In this document: piece by piece, positions 35,557-44,801 of the stretch
Layout: every line of letters begins with the position of its first letter
Numbering within the stretch: position 1 is the first letter of the stretch
From: Flavobacteriales bacterium
GTDB lineage: Bacteria; Bacteroidota; Bacteroidia; Flavobacteriales_D; Parvicellaceae
Direction: 5' to 3'
Assembly (NCBI GenBank): GCA_016780365.1
Contig: JADHMB010000003.1
Span: forward strand, 1-64,000
Length of the DNA stretch: 64,000 bases
The notes under the pieces: model-generated
What the model saw: the letters and a program-made list of their open reading frames with translations, nothing else
What the model was told of the DNA's origin: nothing
Database searches by the model: none
Translations under genes and position numbers: made by a program

Positions 35557-36350
35557 TATAATTGATCAATTAATTCTTGGAATGTTGATTTAAGTACTTT
35601 TTGAATTTTATTTGCTTTGTTTTGGTCGTAAATAGTCTCATTTTCGGACATGTATAAATCCTTAGACATTTCTAATTGAATTGAGTTAATTCCCTTGCTA
35701 GGATTCCCATGAAACCTTGTAATGTAACCTCCCTTGAATGGATGGTTCATTTGAACTTGATAATTGGATTTTTTCAAACTGTCAAATGCTATTTTAGTAA
35801 ATTCTTTTTGACAAGATTTATGGTCGTTATTCCCGATAATTAAATCTGGAAATTTATTAGGATTTATGGTAGGTACAAATCTTTTAATAGAATGACCATC
35901 CCATACAATCACATTAGAATGGCTTTTTAAAAACTTATTAATTAAGCTGTCAAGGAAAATATGGTAAGGGGAAAAATAGAACTCAATTCTAGAGGAAATT
36001 TCTTTTTGGTCTAGTTGAAAGTTGTCATTATAAATATTTTTGCCATTAAAATTGGTAATTGGACAAACTGAGGTGATAATTCTACCATCGTTGTATAATG
36101 GTTGGTTGTTTGGGTCTCTATTTAAATCTACCACCCATCTATGGTAATTTGCCAAAACTGTTGTAATGCCCATTTGAGGAGCAAAATCATAAAGTTTATC
36201 CAAAAACCAATCTGTGTCTTCTTTAAGGTTAAGCTGTTTTTTATTAAAAAAAGCAACTTTTTCATTTGGGATAGAAGTGCCGCTATGGGGAATACTTAAT
36301 ATGAAAGGAATTTCTTTTTTGGTAGGACTAATAACTTTAAAAACATTCAT
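35556..36350 (-). CDS. hutG: N-formylglutamate amidohydrolase
   Basis: This 264-residue cytosolic enzyme releases formate from N-formylglutamate, giving glutamate, the step after HutF. Family motifs include LSIPHSGTSIP near residue 18, DTDWFLDKLYDFA, RWVVDLNRDP, NVIVWDGHS and GGYITRFHGNP, holding the expected metal and substrate residues. It shares one base with hutF. Together with hutH at 46746 this defines the formylglutamate route; hutU and hutI are not in the window. Confidence 0.92.
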   Translation of the reverse strand: MNVFKVISPTKKEIPFILSIPHSGTSIPNEKVAFFNKKQLNLKEDTDWFLDKLYDFAPQMGITTVLANYHRWVVDLNRDPNNQPLYNDGRIITSVCPITNFNGKNIYNDNFQLDQKEISSRIEFYFSPYHIFLDSLINKFLKSHSNVIVWDGHSIKRFVPTINPNKFPDLIIGNNDHKSCQKEFTKIAFDSLKKSNYQVQMNHPFKGGYITRFHGNPSKGINSIQLEMSKDLYMSENETIYDQNKANKIQKVLKSTFQELIDQL

Positions 36351-36455
36351 ATTTACTTAAGTATTTCAAAATTTTAACAAACATTGGAAATATATACTAC
36401 TTAATTCACATTTCAAAAACTTAAATTAATATATATTTAGCATAAAATTTTATTA

Positions 36456-37415
36456 ATGTACAAATCTGATGTTGAAGCAGCCGATGCTTTTTTAGAAAAA
36501 TTTAAGACTCTTAAGACAGAAATTTCAAAAGTAATAGTTGGCCAAGAAGAGGTGATTGATCAAATTCTAATAAGTGTATTTTCAAAAGGACATGCTTTAT
36601 TAGTTGGAGTTCCTGGATTGGCAAAAACCTTAATGATAAATACTATTGCAGAGTGTATGGGGCTTTCTTTTAACAGAATTCAATTTACTCCTGATTTGAT
36701 GCCTTCTGATATTATAGGTGCTGAAATATTAGACGAGTCTAGAAATTTTAAATTTCTAAAAGGCCCAGTTTTTGCAAATATTGTCCTTGCCGATGAAATC
36801 AATAGAACTCCTCCAAAAACTCAAGCTGCACTACTTGAAGCAATGCAGGAAAGAAGTGTTACTGTTGCAGGAAATAATTATGAGTTAGATAATCCTTTCT
36901 TTGTCTTAGCAACTCAAAATCCCATAGAGCAGGAGGGAACTTACCCTTTGCCAGAGGCTCAGTTAGATAGGTTTATGTTTAATATTTTAGTAAAATATCC
37001 AAGTTTTCAGGAAGAATTATCTATTATTGAGGGAACTACCGGTTCCATATCTAAAAAGGTCGAAAAGGTGATTTCTGCACAGGAGATTATCTATTTTCAA
37101 GATTTAGTTAGAAAAACACCTATTTCTTCCAATGTGGTAGAATATGCAGTAAAGCTAGCCGTTCAGACTAGGCCAAATGAATCTATGGCAACAGAAGATA
37201 TTAAGAAATATATTTCTTGGGGAGCAGGGCCAAGAGCTTCTCAGTTTTTAGTTCTTGGAGCAAAGTGCCATGCTTTGTTAAATGGCAAATATTCACCAGA
37301 TATTGAAGATGTTAAGGCAGTAGCAAAACCAATATTAAGACATAGAGTAGTTAAAAATTACGTTGCAGAAGCTGATGGAATGAGTGTAGATGGCATTATT
37401 GATAATTTACTTTAA
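36456..37415 (+). CDS. MoxR family AAA+ ATPase
   Basis: This 319-residue cytosolic chaperone-like ATPase has Walker A GVPGLAKT (51-58), Walker B IVLADEINR (109-117), and sensor 1 LATQNPIEQEGTYPLPEAQLDRF split over residues 149-171. The opening IVGQEEVIDQILISVFSKGH is typical of the MRP subgroup. MoxR proteins usually neighbour DUF58 and VWA-domain genes. Here it stands alone, directly abutting a convergent GLPGLI gene, so partners must be elsewhere. Confidence 0.94.
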   Translation: MYKSDVEAADAFLEKFKTLKTEISKVIVGQEEVIDQILISVFSKGHALLVGVPGLAKTLMINTIAECMGLSFNRIQFTPDLMPSDIIGAEILDESRNFKFLKGPVFANIVLADEINRTPPKTQAALLEAMQERSVTVAGNNYELDNPFFVLATQNPIEQEGTYPLPEAQLDRFMFNILVKYPSFQEELSIIEGTTGSISKKVEKVISAQEIIYFQDLVRKTPISSNVVEYAVKLAVQTRPNESMATEDIKKYISWGAGPRASQFLVLGAKCHALLNGKYSPDIEDVKAVAKPILRHRVVKNYVAEADGMSVDGIIDNLL

Positions 37416-38135
37416 TTACCACTCAAATAAGTAGGCAACTACTCTGCTCATCCATGGATTTGATTTGCTTTTTTTAATAAGTTCGTCTTTTAACTCTTTT
37501 TCAGTGCTAAAATTTTTGATTTTAATATCTGAAATAAGCTCGTCAACGTTTTGATATTTCTCCTGTACTAATTTGGCAAAATAAACAACACCGCCATCTT
37601 CTGTAGCTAGTCCAAGTATGGTTCCAGGCAAGCCATTAAAAGTTTCTGGACCTGTAGATGGAATAAGTTGATCGGTGTACCAGGCATATATTCTTGTACT
37701 GTCATTTTTATTCCAAATTGCTCTTCTGCAGCTGTAGCCAGCAATATTTCTTTTTCTTTCGGTAATCTTCCAGTTTCTTTCTACTATATTGTCTTTAACA
37801 ACTTTACTTTCTCCAAAAAGATTGTAAATACATATTCTTTCTTCTTTTTCAAAATCTTGGACAACTGTATTTTTGGATGTGGCCCAGTCGGTTTTAGATG
37901 GAACAGCTGATTCTAGAGGGAGAAAAATAGACTTTGCAGGGTTGAAATGTAAATTAAATCTATCTATTTTTACTTTTTCTCCTCTTAACCATCTTTGAGA
38001 TTCTGGTGAATCATATTTTTTTAAAAGATTGGTTTTTCTTTCAAAAAGTATTACTCCGTGGGTAATTTGTCCATTAGTATATTGAAAATTAAATAAAAAA
38101 ATAAAACTTATTATATATTTAATGAAATGATTCAT
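37416..38135 (-). CDS. GLPGLI family protein
   Basis: This 239-residue exported protein has a signal peptide ending near TNGQ (residue 22). The family motif appears as FNGLPGTILGL, a variant of GLPGLI, followed by TEDGG. Other family segments are RRAIWNKNDSTRIYAWYTDQLI and NIAGYSC. The family is confined to Bacteroidetes and commonly sits beside a TonB-linked barrel, as here (17-base overlap with the upstream gene). Its function is unknown, but the pairing suggests a periplasmic partner of that barrel. Confidence 0.88.
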   Translation of the reverse strand: MNHFIKYIISFIFLFNFQYTNGQITHGVILFERKTNLLKKYDSPESQRWLRGEKVKIDRFNLHFNPAKSIFLPLESAVPSKTDWATSKNTVVQDFEKEERICIYNLFGESKVVKDNIVERNWKITERKRNIAGYSCRRAIWNKNDSTRIYAWYTDQLIPSTGPETFNGLPGTILGLATEDGGVVYFAKLVQEKYQNVDELISDIKIKNFSTEKELKDELIKKSKSNPWMSRVVAYLFEW

Positions 38136-40902
38136 CTTGAGATTTTGTTTTGTTGTTATTGAACTTATAGGTCAGTCTTGCTAAAAAATATCTAGATATT
38201 ATGGTTGTTTTATTGTCAATGATAATATTGTTTTGAATCAATCTTTGTGCAATTATATTTTGGTTAAGAATGTCATTTCCTTCAATAGATAGAATTAGAT
38301 TTTCTCTTTTGTTAAATCTTTTTTCTAAGGAGAAATTAATAATCAAAAAATTAATATCGTACCCTTCAGAAAGTTGTGAGTTAACGGTATATCCTGTTTC
38401 AGAAAAGAAAGTCATTTTCCAAGGTAATTCGATTTCTGTGTCTAAAAAATAGTATTGGGTAATGAACGGTTGGCTAATTAAGTTAAGGCTGTTAGTGGGC
38501 TTAGAATAGCTTATTTCTGCACCAATTTGTAATAAAGTAGAATCAGTTTCCCATTCTAATGAAATTTCATTGGATTGTGAAAGGGTAGTGGTAGTGTTTT
38601 TGAGTCTATCAATTATACTATTGGTAATGTTGTAATTAGAAGAATTATTCAAATTTATTCCTAAGGGAGTATTGCCAATTGGAATTTTTCCACCTACATA
38701 AAGGGACGCAAACTCATTAGCACTAGAATCCATATTTACAGTTTTGGATATAGTTCTTCCAAAATTATCGTAAGTAATTTCATTAGAGAATGGATTCATT
38801 ACCCTTCTGTAGCTTAAGTTAGACCATATATAGCTTCCTGTTAGTCCTTTCCAATGGTTGTAAGATACGTTCAATTGGTGTGAGTAGTCTGGTCTTAAAT
38901 CCGGATTTCCCTCTACTATCTTATTTGGGTTTGAATTGTTTTGAACAGGTTGTAATTGATTTAATGAAGGTTGTCTAGAGTTGGTTCGGTAATTAAATCT
39001 TATTCTTTGAGAGTTGTTAAATTTATGTCTGTAATTAACTTGAGGAAGAAGGTCCCAAAAATTTAATGAATCGGTAAGTGGGTTGTTGTTGATGTCAAAG
39101 CTTCTTAACTGTACATTTCTCACGTATCCACCTATTTTTAATCGGTCTTTTTTATATCGATACACCGTGTATATTCCAGCTCTGTTGGTCAATTTAAAAT
39201 TGTTAAAATAATTTGAAAATTGGTCATCTAGAATATTGTAATCTTCTGTAATAAAATCTTTGTTATAAGTATTTCTGTCCTGATTACCAAGATTTACTTT
39301 ATACAAATGCTCTAGGTCAATGCTCCATTTTTTACTAATTGGCTCTCTAAAAAGAAATTGGGATTTATAGTTTTCAGATTTGGATAAAAATTGTTGATTT
39401 TGATCAATAGTATCATTAGAGAAAGCATTTAAAATATATTCATTTTCTGTTACGTTAAATTGGTCTTCATCATTCTCCGACTGACTGTAAACAAAAGCAT
39501 ATTTTAGTAATCTATCTTTTTTCTTGAACTCTCTCTTTAGCCTAAGCTCAGTTTGAAAATTATAACCTTCAGATTGATGATCTTGTTGAACAATTGAATT
39601 AGAATTAAGGGTGTTATCCTCTGAAATAAATGCATTTTTTAAAGTATCTATGTTGCTATTTTTTGAAGTACTGTAGCTAGGTAAAATTTCAAGTGTTGTT
39701 GCGCTGTCTAGTTTTATCTCAATTCTTGCATTGATAAGTTGGTCTACATTTTCTTGGTTAGAAGAATTTCTTTCTTCCACATAAAAAGTAGTATCTCTTA
39801 GTTGGTATTGTAAATTCCTATCCGACCTTGCCTCTAAAGAAGATTGATTATAAGTATAGTTGAAACCGATTTTTACTTTTTCTCCAATTTTGTCAGAAAA
39901 AAACACACCAGATTTAAGAGTTTGAGGAATTCCATTGTTATTATACCCATTAGATCCTCCCCACCATCCTCCTCCATTGTTGTCGCTAAAGAAATTCCCA
40001 TTATCCGTGCTAAGTCCATATTTCTTGATGTCTCCATATCCAAAATTTGCCCTTGGAGTATTGGATGCTAAAGAAAAAACAGAAAGTTTAAAATCTTTAT
40101 TAAACTTATTAAATAAGAACTCTCCCTCATAGAAATTGTCAAAGTCTATTCCACCAGAAGCTCTTCCAAAATATCCTTTTTTAGCATCTTCTTTCAATCT
40201 TAAATCCATTACTTGGATGGTTTCATCTGCAGTTTCGTCAGAATCTGTATTCTCTTCCTCATAAATTTCGACACTTTCAATACTTTTTGCGCCTAGATTT
40301 TTAGTTGCTATAGTGGGGTCACTACCAAAAAACTCATCTCCATCTACCAATACTTTATTTACTTCTCTACCTTGAGAGGTGATAGATCCATTTTTATCTA
40401 CTTCGACACCAGGTAGTTTTTTTAGTAAATCTTCTACTACAGCATTTTCTTTGGTTTTAAAGGAGTCAGCTAAGAATACCAAAGTATCTCCTCTAAAGAA
40501 AACAGGGTCTTTAAAAGCATAAATAGTCACCTCGTTCATCATTTCACTTTTTTCTGGAAGAATGGTATTGCTGAGATCTAAAGATAATCTGTCTTTTGAT
40601 GGAAAAAAGAAAATTATTTTATCGTCATTTTTATGATGAGAAATAATAATTTCAACAGTGTCAAGAGGGGTGCTAAAATAAAATCCGCCATTTTCATCAG
40701 TTCTTTTAAAATCAATCATGGTAGAGTCAGAAAGTCTTACTAGCATTACAACTGCATCTTTCTTTGCAGAATTATTTAAGGTGTCAATTACATTTCCAAA
40801 AATGGTCATATTTTGAGCTGTAAAAGCTAATGGAAATGCAAGAATAAATAATAAAAATATTTTAATTAAAATATTGTTATCTAGTAATTTATGTAATTTC
40901 AT
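38119..40902 (-). CDS. TonB-dependent-receptor-like outer-membrane beta-barrel protein
   Basis: This 927-residue protein has a signal peptide to about residue 29 (FPLAFTAQ), then a carboxypeptidase-like domain (MTIFGNVIDTLNNSAKKDAV) to about 110. The plug-like segment is VVEDLLKKLPGVEVDKNGSI then NKVLVDGDEFFGSDPTIATK. The outer-membrane beta-barrel family follows. A Gly-rich loop (NNGGGWWGGSNGYNNNG) lies near residue 310. It belongs to the barrel type paired with GLPGLI proteins, whose cargo is not known. Confidence 0.88.
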   Translation of the reverse strand: MKLHKLLDNNILIKIFLLFILAFPLAFTAQNMTIFGNVIDTLNNSAKKDAVVMLVRLSDSTMIDFKRTDENGGFYFSTPLDTVEIIISHHKNDDKIIFFFPSKDRLSLDLSNTILPEKSEMMNEVTIYAFKDPVFFRGDTLVFLADSFKTKENAVVEDLLKKLPGVEVDKNGSITSQGREVNKVLVDGDEFFGSDPTIATKNLGAKSIESVEIYEEENTDSDETADETIQVMDLRLKEDAKKGYFGRASGGIDFDNFYEGEFLFNKFNKDFKLSVFSLASNTPRANFGYGDIKKYGLSTDNGNFFSDNNGGGWWGGSNGYNNNGIPQTLKSGVFFSDKIGEKVKIGFNYTYNQSSLEARSDRNLQYQLRDTTFYVEERNSSNQENVDQLINARIEIKLDSATTLEILPSYSTSKNSNIDTLKNAFISEDNTLNSNSIVQQDHQSEGYNFQTELRLKREFKKKDRLLKYAFVYSQSENDEDQFNVTENEYILNAFSNDTIDQNQQFLSKSENYKSQFLFREPISKKWSIDLEHLYKVNLGNQDRNTYNKDFITEDYNILDDQFSNYFNNFKLTNRAGIYTVYRYKKDRLKIGGYVRNVQLRSFDINNNPLTDSLNFWDLLPQVNYRHKFNNSQRIRFNYRTNSRQPSLNQLQPVQNNSNPNKIVEGNPDLRPDYSHQLNVSYNHWKGLTGSYIWSNLSYRRVMNPFSNEITYDNFGRTISKTVNMDSSANEFASLYVGGKIPIGNTPLGINLNNSSNYNITNSIIDRLKNTTTTLSQSNEISLEWETDSTLLQIGAEISYSKPTNSLNLISQPFITQYYFLDTEIELPWKMTFFSETGYTVNSQLSEGYDINFLIINFSLEKRFNKRENLILSIEGNDILNQNIIAQRLIQNNIIIDNKTTIISRYFLARLTYKFNNNKTKSQDESFH

Positions 40903-40911
40903 TTAATCTAT

Positions 40912-42225
40912 TTATTTAACTAATTCTAATTCCTTTACAATACTACCGTAAGCTTCAATGTCAGAGCTTATTTTTTCTATTCTTACTTCTTGTATGGTAT
41001 TAATCATCTTGGGTTTAAATGGTATTTTAACCTTAAGGTAGTTTTCTGTAAATCCTATTAGGAAATTGTCTTCTTTAGATTCAAACAATACTTTACCCAT
41101 ATAGCCGATATTTTCGTTATAAAATTGAAGCTTAAGTTTCAAACTCAATATCCTAAGTTGTTTACTTCTTTTTCTTCTTATCTCCATAGGGACAATTTCA
41201 TTCATTTTAGGAGCATTAGTATTAGCTCTTTCAGAATAAGTAAATACATGTAAATAAGAAACAGGAAGTGATTTTATATAATCAATAGTTTTATTAAACT
41301 CTTCTTCAGTCTCACCAGGAAAGCCTACTATTACGTCAACTCCTATACATGCATGGGGCATTAATTTCTTTATTAATTTTATTCTAGAAGAATATAGGTC
41401 TGTATTGTATTTTCTCCTCATTTTTTTTAAAAGGAAATTAGACCCACTTTGAAGAGGAATATGAAAATGGGGAACAAATTTTTCAGAACTGTTTACAAAT
41501 TCAATAATTTCTTCGCTTAGTAAATCAGGCTCAATAGAAGATATTCTAAATCTAGAAATACTATTTAATTCTTCTAATTCATTAATTAATTGATAAAAAT
41601 TCTCTTTGGTTCCATGTCCAAAATCACCTAGATTAATCCCAGTTAAAACAACTTCTTTTACTTCAGAATTTCCTATTTCCTTGGCTTTATCTATAGTTTG
41701 AGAAATTGTACCACTTCGGCTTTTCCCCCTAGCCAATGGAATGGTGCAAAACGAACAAAAATAATTACAACCATCTTGGACTTTAAAAAAGGATCTAGTT
41801 CTGTCTCCAACACTGTAACCAGGATAAAATGTTTTAACATTTTTGATAGGCTGATTTAGTAGTATTGGCTTTTTTTTCTTTACAGTATCTTTTAAATAGT
41901 TGCTAATATTAAACTTTTCTTGAGCTCCTAAAACCAAATCCACCCCTTCAATTCTAGATATTTCTTCTGGTTTTAACTGCGCATAACAACCTATAACAAC
42001 AATAAATGCATTTGGATTGTATTTAAGTGCCTTTCTTACGATATTTCTACACTTTTTATCTGCTTGATCTGTAACTGAGCAGGTATTTATAACATATATA
42101 TCAGCACCTAACTCGAAATCTATTTTTGCATAGCCTTCTTCCTCTAAATCTCTAGATATAGTACTAGTTTCTGAAAAATTAAGTTTACAACCAAGAGTGT
42201 AAAAGGAAGTAGTTTTAGAATTCAT
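40912..42225 (-). CDS. mtaB: tRNA t6A37 methylthiotransferase MtaB
   Basis: This 437-residue radical-SAM enzyme adds a methylthio group to N6-threonylcarbamoyl-adenosine at position 37 of tRNAs reading ANN codons. The N-terminal MTTase domain holds cluster cysteines 13, 49 and 80. The radical SAM CxxxCxxC is Cys153, Cys157 and Cys160 (DGCNYFCSFC). YTLGCKLNFSET near the start is the MtaB form, as opposed to MiaB or RimO. A TRAM-like C-terminal region is present. It lies 9 bases upstream of the beta-barrel gene. Confidence 0.93.
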   Translation of the reverse strand: MNSKTTSFYTLGCKLNFSETSTISRDLEEEGYAKIDFELGADIYVINTCSVTDQADKKCRNIVRKALKYNPNAFIVVIGCYAQLKPEEISRIEGVDLVLGAQEKFNISNYLKDTVKKKKPILLNQPIKNVKTFYPGYSVGDRTRSFFKVQDGCNYFCSFCTIPLARGKSRSGTISQTIDKAKEIGNSEVKEVVLTGINLGDFGHGTKENFYQLINELEELNSISRFRISSIEPDLLSEEIIEFVNSSEKFVPHFHIPLQSGSNFLLKKMRRKYNTDLYSSRIKLIKKLMPHACIGVDVIVGFPGETEEEFNKTIDYIKSLPVSYLHVFTYSERANTNAPKMNEIVPMEIRRKRSKQLRILSLKLKLQFYNENIGYMGKVLFESKEDNFLIGFTENYLKVKIPFKPKMINTIQEVRIEKISSDIEAYGSIVKELELVK

Positions 42226-42278
42226 TTAAATAAACAAGTGAAATATGGTTCGAATTTAATATAATTTATCTTAACCAT

Positions 42279-42310
42279 TTGGAAATTATTGGATATAAGC
42301 ACTATATTTG
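42279..42310 (+). promoter_or_regulatory. Promoter of the glutathione peroxidase gene
   Basis: TTG at 42279-42281 and TATATTTG at 42303-42310, separated by 21 bases, match TTG/TAnnTTTG. The ATG at 42343 is 33 bases past the box. Confidence 0.6.
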
Positions 42311-42342
42311 TTTAATATTTAATCCAAATAATTAAACAAAAC

Positions 42343-42864
42343 ATGAGATTCTTAGTATTTACTTTTACAATTTTTAACTTTCTAACTATGACTTCACAAA
42401 AATCCGTTCATGAATTTGAAATTAAAACCATTGATGGCACCACTCAAGCATTATCTGCTTTCAAGGGTAAAAAAATGCTTTTTGTAAATACTGCTAGTGA
42501 ATGTGGTTTTACTTCCCAATACGAAGCATTACAAAATGTCCATAATAAATATGGAAACGATTTGGTAATTATTGGCTTTCCAGCAAATAATTTTGGTGGT
42601 CAGGAACCTGGCTCTAACAGTGATATCAAAACATTCTGTTCTAAAAACTATGGTGTTTCTTTTTTGATGGCCAATAAAACAAGCGTCAAAGGAAAAGACA
42701 TTGATCCGTTATTCAAATGGCTTAATAATCAGGAAAATCAATCATTTGTTGGGGACATCATGTGGAATTTTGAGAAATATTTAATTGACGAAAATGGTCA
42801 TTTAATCAAAAGGTTTAGAAGTTCTACAAGACCAGATTCAGATAAAATAATATCTCTTTTATAA
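42343..42864 (+). CDS. Glutathione peroxidase family thiol peroxidase
   Basis: This 173-residue protein has a short hydrophobic N-terminus (MRFLVFTFTIFNFLTMTSQ) that could be a signal peptide. The peroxidatic Cys54 lies in NTASECGFTSQY, the partner Gln87 in FPANNFGGQEPGS, and WNFEKYLI gives the Trp/Asn of the tetrad. It uses Cys where animal enzymes have selenocysteine. A family of this length without a dimer loop usually takes electrons from thioredoxin. It has its own promoter and is followed 63 bases later by an SDR gene. Confidence 0.93.
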   Translation: MRFLVFTFTIFNFLTMTSQKSVHEFEIKTIDGTTQALSAFKGKKMLFVNTASECGFTSQYEALQNVHNKYGNDLVIIGFPANNFGGQEPGSNSDIKTFCSKNYGVSFLMANKTSVKGKDIDPLFKWLNNQENQSFVGDIMWNFEKYLIDENGHLIKRFRSSTRPDSDKIISLL

Positions 42865-42927
42865 TAATATTAGGATTTATTAACATAAAGTAAATCTCTT
42901 ATTTGTTATATTTAGATAAATTCGGTT

Positions 42928-43632
42928 ATGAATAATTTATCTGGGAAAAAAGTACTTATAACTGGAGGGAGCTCTGGTATCGGAAAAGCTACTGCAATTG
43001 ATTTGGTTGGTAAAGGAGCTATTGTATGTATTACTGGAAGAAACAAAGTTAAACTAGAAAAAGTAGCTAGTGAAATTAACGCCATACCTATACATTTTGA
43101 TGTAAGCAAGTACAACAGCATCGCGGTTAAAACACTAGATGCTTTTCATACTATGGGAGGAATAGATGTCTTGATAAATAATGCTGGTATTGGTGAATTT
43201 TCAAAATTAGAAGACATAAAAATAAATCATTTCGAAAGTATTTTTGCTACTAATGTTTTTGGACTTACAATGCTAACCCAAGAAGTGGTCAAGTTCTTTA
43301 AAACCCAGCAATATGGTATGATTATTAATATTGGATCAAGTGCTGCCACAAGTGGATTTCCTTCAGGATCTGTTTATTGCGCGTCAAAATTTGCATTAAG
43401 GGGATTGACTGAATGTTGGAGACACGAGCTTAGAAGAGATAATATTAGAGTAGTTTTAGTAAATCCTAGTGAAGTTCCTACAGCTTTTAATAATAAAAAT
43501 AGAGTTGAGAGAGAAGAACAAGAAAAAAAATTAAGTTCTAAAGAGATTTCTCATGCAATAGTTTCTACAATAAATATGGATAAAAGAGGTTTTATTCCAG
43601 AGCTTAACGTATGGGCTACCAATCCATTTTAG
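42928..43632 (+). CDS. Short-chain dehydrogenase/reductase
   Basis: This 234-residue Rossmann-fold oxidoreductase has the cofactor motif TGGSSGIG at 12-19 and NNAG at 84-87. Catalytic Ser is near 138 (INIGSSAAT), Tyr150 and Lys154 (VYCASK). The residue after beta-2 (TGRNKVK) favours NADP(H). The substrate is unknown. It overlaps the convergent xerD-type gene by 17 bases. Confidence 0.92.
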   Translation: MNNLSGKKVLITGGSSGIGKATAIDLVGKGAIVCITGRNKVKLEKVASEINAIPIHFDVSKYNSIAVKTLDAFHTMGGIDVLINNAGIGEFSKLEDIKINHFESIFATNVFGLTMLTQEVVKFFKTQQYGMIINIGSSAATSGFPSGSVYCASKFALRGLTECWRHELRRDNIRVVLVNPSEVPTAFNNKNRVEREEQEKKLSSKEISHAIVSTINMDKRGFIPELNVWATNPF

Positions 43633-44533
43633 TTTTTTCTAAAGGATGGTGATCTAGAATGCTTTGTTTTAGATAGTTTTTATCTAGGTGCGTATATATT
43701 TCTGTTGTAGTAATAGACTGGTGTCCCAGCATTTCCTGTACAGCTCTTAAATCTGCTCCTCCTTCCACTAAATGTGTAGCAAATGAATGTCTAAGGGTGT
43801 GTGGAGAAACATTTTTTTTAATTCCAGCCAATTCAGTTAGTCTTTTTATGATTTTAAAAACCATTACTCTTGATAATTTTTTCCCATTTTTATTTAAAAA
43901 AACATGATCAATAAACTCATTGGTTACTTTTTGATGTACTCTAACCTCATTTAGATAAACTTTTAAATGTTTAGAGGCAATTTTCCCTAATGGAATTAGT
44001 CTTTCCTTATTCCCTTTTCCAATTACTCTTATAAAGCCTTCCTTCCAGTATATTTCTGAAATTTTTAGTTCAATTAATTCTGTTACTCTTAATCCACATC
44101 CATAAAGGACTTCAATAATTGCTAAGTTTCTTTCTCCATCAGCTTTTGAGCGGTCAATCTGTTGAACTAACTCATCAACTTCATTTATGGTCAAAAACTC
44201 AGGAAGTTTTTTTCCTGTTTTTGGGTTTTCTAATAAACCTGAGGGGTTTTCATCAACAATTTTTTCTAAAAGCAAATATTTAAAAAATGATCTAATGCTT
44301 GAAATTACTCTTGATTGAGAACGAGCATTAATTTTTTGATTGTTTAGATGTAATAAATAACTTTGAAAGTCTTGGTAGGATAGTTCATTTATTTTCTTGC
44401 TTGTTAACTCGTTATTAAAAAACTCATTGAGTTTAATAATATCTCTGCAATAAGCATCCACAGTATTGTTAGAAAGTGATTTTTCTATTTGTAGATAATT
44501 TTTGTATCCCCTTATGTAAACGTTCCAAGACAT
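43616..44533 (-). CDS. xerD: Tyrosine recombinase XerD-like
   Basis: This has about 305 residues from the ATG at 44533 (MSWNVYIRGYKNYLQIEKS); a start 14 codons upstream was rejected because it adds residues the family lacks. The N-terminal SAM-like domain is followed by the catalytic domain with Arg (GCGLRVTEL), Lys (GKGNKERL), His-x-x-Arg (HTLRHSFATH), His (GHQSITTTEIYTH) and the nucleophile Tyr in the last motif. Length and motifs fit the housekeeping recombinases that resolve chromosome dimers at dif. No mobile element surrounds it. Confidence 0.9.
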   Translation of the reverse strand: MSWNVYIRGYKNYLQIEKSLSNNTVDAYCRDIIKLNEFFNNELTSKKINELSYQDFQSYLLHLNNQKINARSQSRVISSIRSFFKYLLLEKIVDENPSGLLENPKTGKKLPEFLTINEVDELVQQIDRSKADGERNLAIIEVLYGCGLRVTELIELKISEIYWKEGFIRVIGKGNKERLIPLGKIASKHLKVYLNEVRVHQKVTNEFIDHVFLNKNGKKLSRVMVFKIIKRLTELAGIKKNVSPHTLRHSFATHLVEGGADLRAVQEMLGHQSITTTEIYTHLDKNYLKQSILDHHPLEKTKMDW

Positions 44534-44537
44534 TACA

Positions 44538-44545
44538 CAAAAATA
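44538..44545 (-). promoter_or_regulatory. Putative -7 element immediately before xerD
   Basis: Minus-strand TATTTTTG fits TAnnTTTG and ends only 4 bases before the chosen ATG, implying a leaderless or nearly leaderless message. No well-placed TTG was found, so this is tentative. Confidence 0.3.
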
Positions 44546-44582
44546 GTTATAATAATTTCTATAATTTATTTTCAAATAATAC

Positions 44583-44611
44583 TTGCTATAAAAATGTTTT
44601 TTCTATTTTTG
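44583..44611 (+). promoter_or_regulatory. Promoter of tRNA-Ser(TGA)
   Basis: TTG at 44583-44585 and TATTTTTG at 44604-44611 are 18 bases apart. The box ends 10 bases before the tRNA, the same layout as the promoter of tRNA-Ser(GCT). Confidence 0.7.
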
Positions 44612-44621
44612 CCCAGCTTAC

Positions 44622-44706
44622 GGAGAGTTGGCAGAGTGGTCGAATGCGGTAGTCTTGAAAACTATTGTGCAGCAATGTACCGGGGGTTCGAATCCCTCAC
44701 TCTCCG
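44622..44706 (+). tRNA. tRNA-Ser (anticodon TGA)
   Basis: This is an 85-nt class II tRNA. The acceptor strands GGAGAGT (44622-44628) and ACTCTCC (44699-44705) pair fully, and the discriminator is G. Anticodon loop CTTGAAA (44654-44660) gives anticodon TGA, reading UCA and related serine codons. A long variable arm and the T-loop GGTTCGAATCC are present; CCA is not encoded. Confidence 0.95.
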
Positions 44707-44718
44707 CATAAAAAAATT

Positions 44719-44748
44719 AAACCTCGATTATTCGAGGTTTTTTTTTTT
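44719..44748 (+). terminator. Intrinsic terminator after tRNA-Ser(TGA)
   Basis: The inverted repeat AACCTCGA/TCGAGGTT (44720-44739) with loop TTAT is followed by a run of T. It is preceded by six A and is the natural terminator of the tRNA transcript. Confidence 0.85.
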
Positions 44749-44801
44749 TAAATTATAGGTATTTTTAATTAAAATCAAGTCAAATAAATTAATATTAACT
44801 C

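Noticed and set aside
43616..44533. XerD-like recombinase next to a tRNA-Ser gene, considered as an integrase of a genomic island
   Set aside because: Length and motifs fit housekeeping XerD, neighbours are core genes, the tRNA is intact and no direct repeat of its 3' end was noticed in the window.
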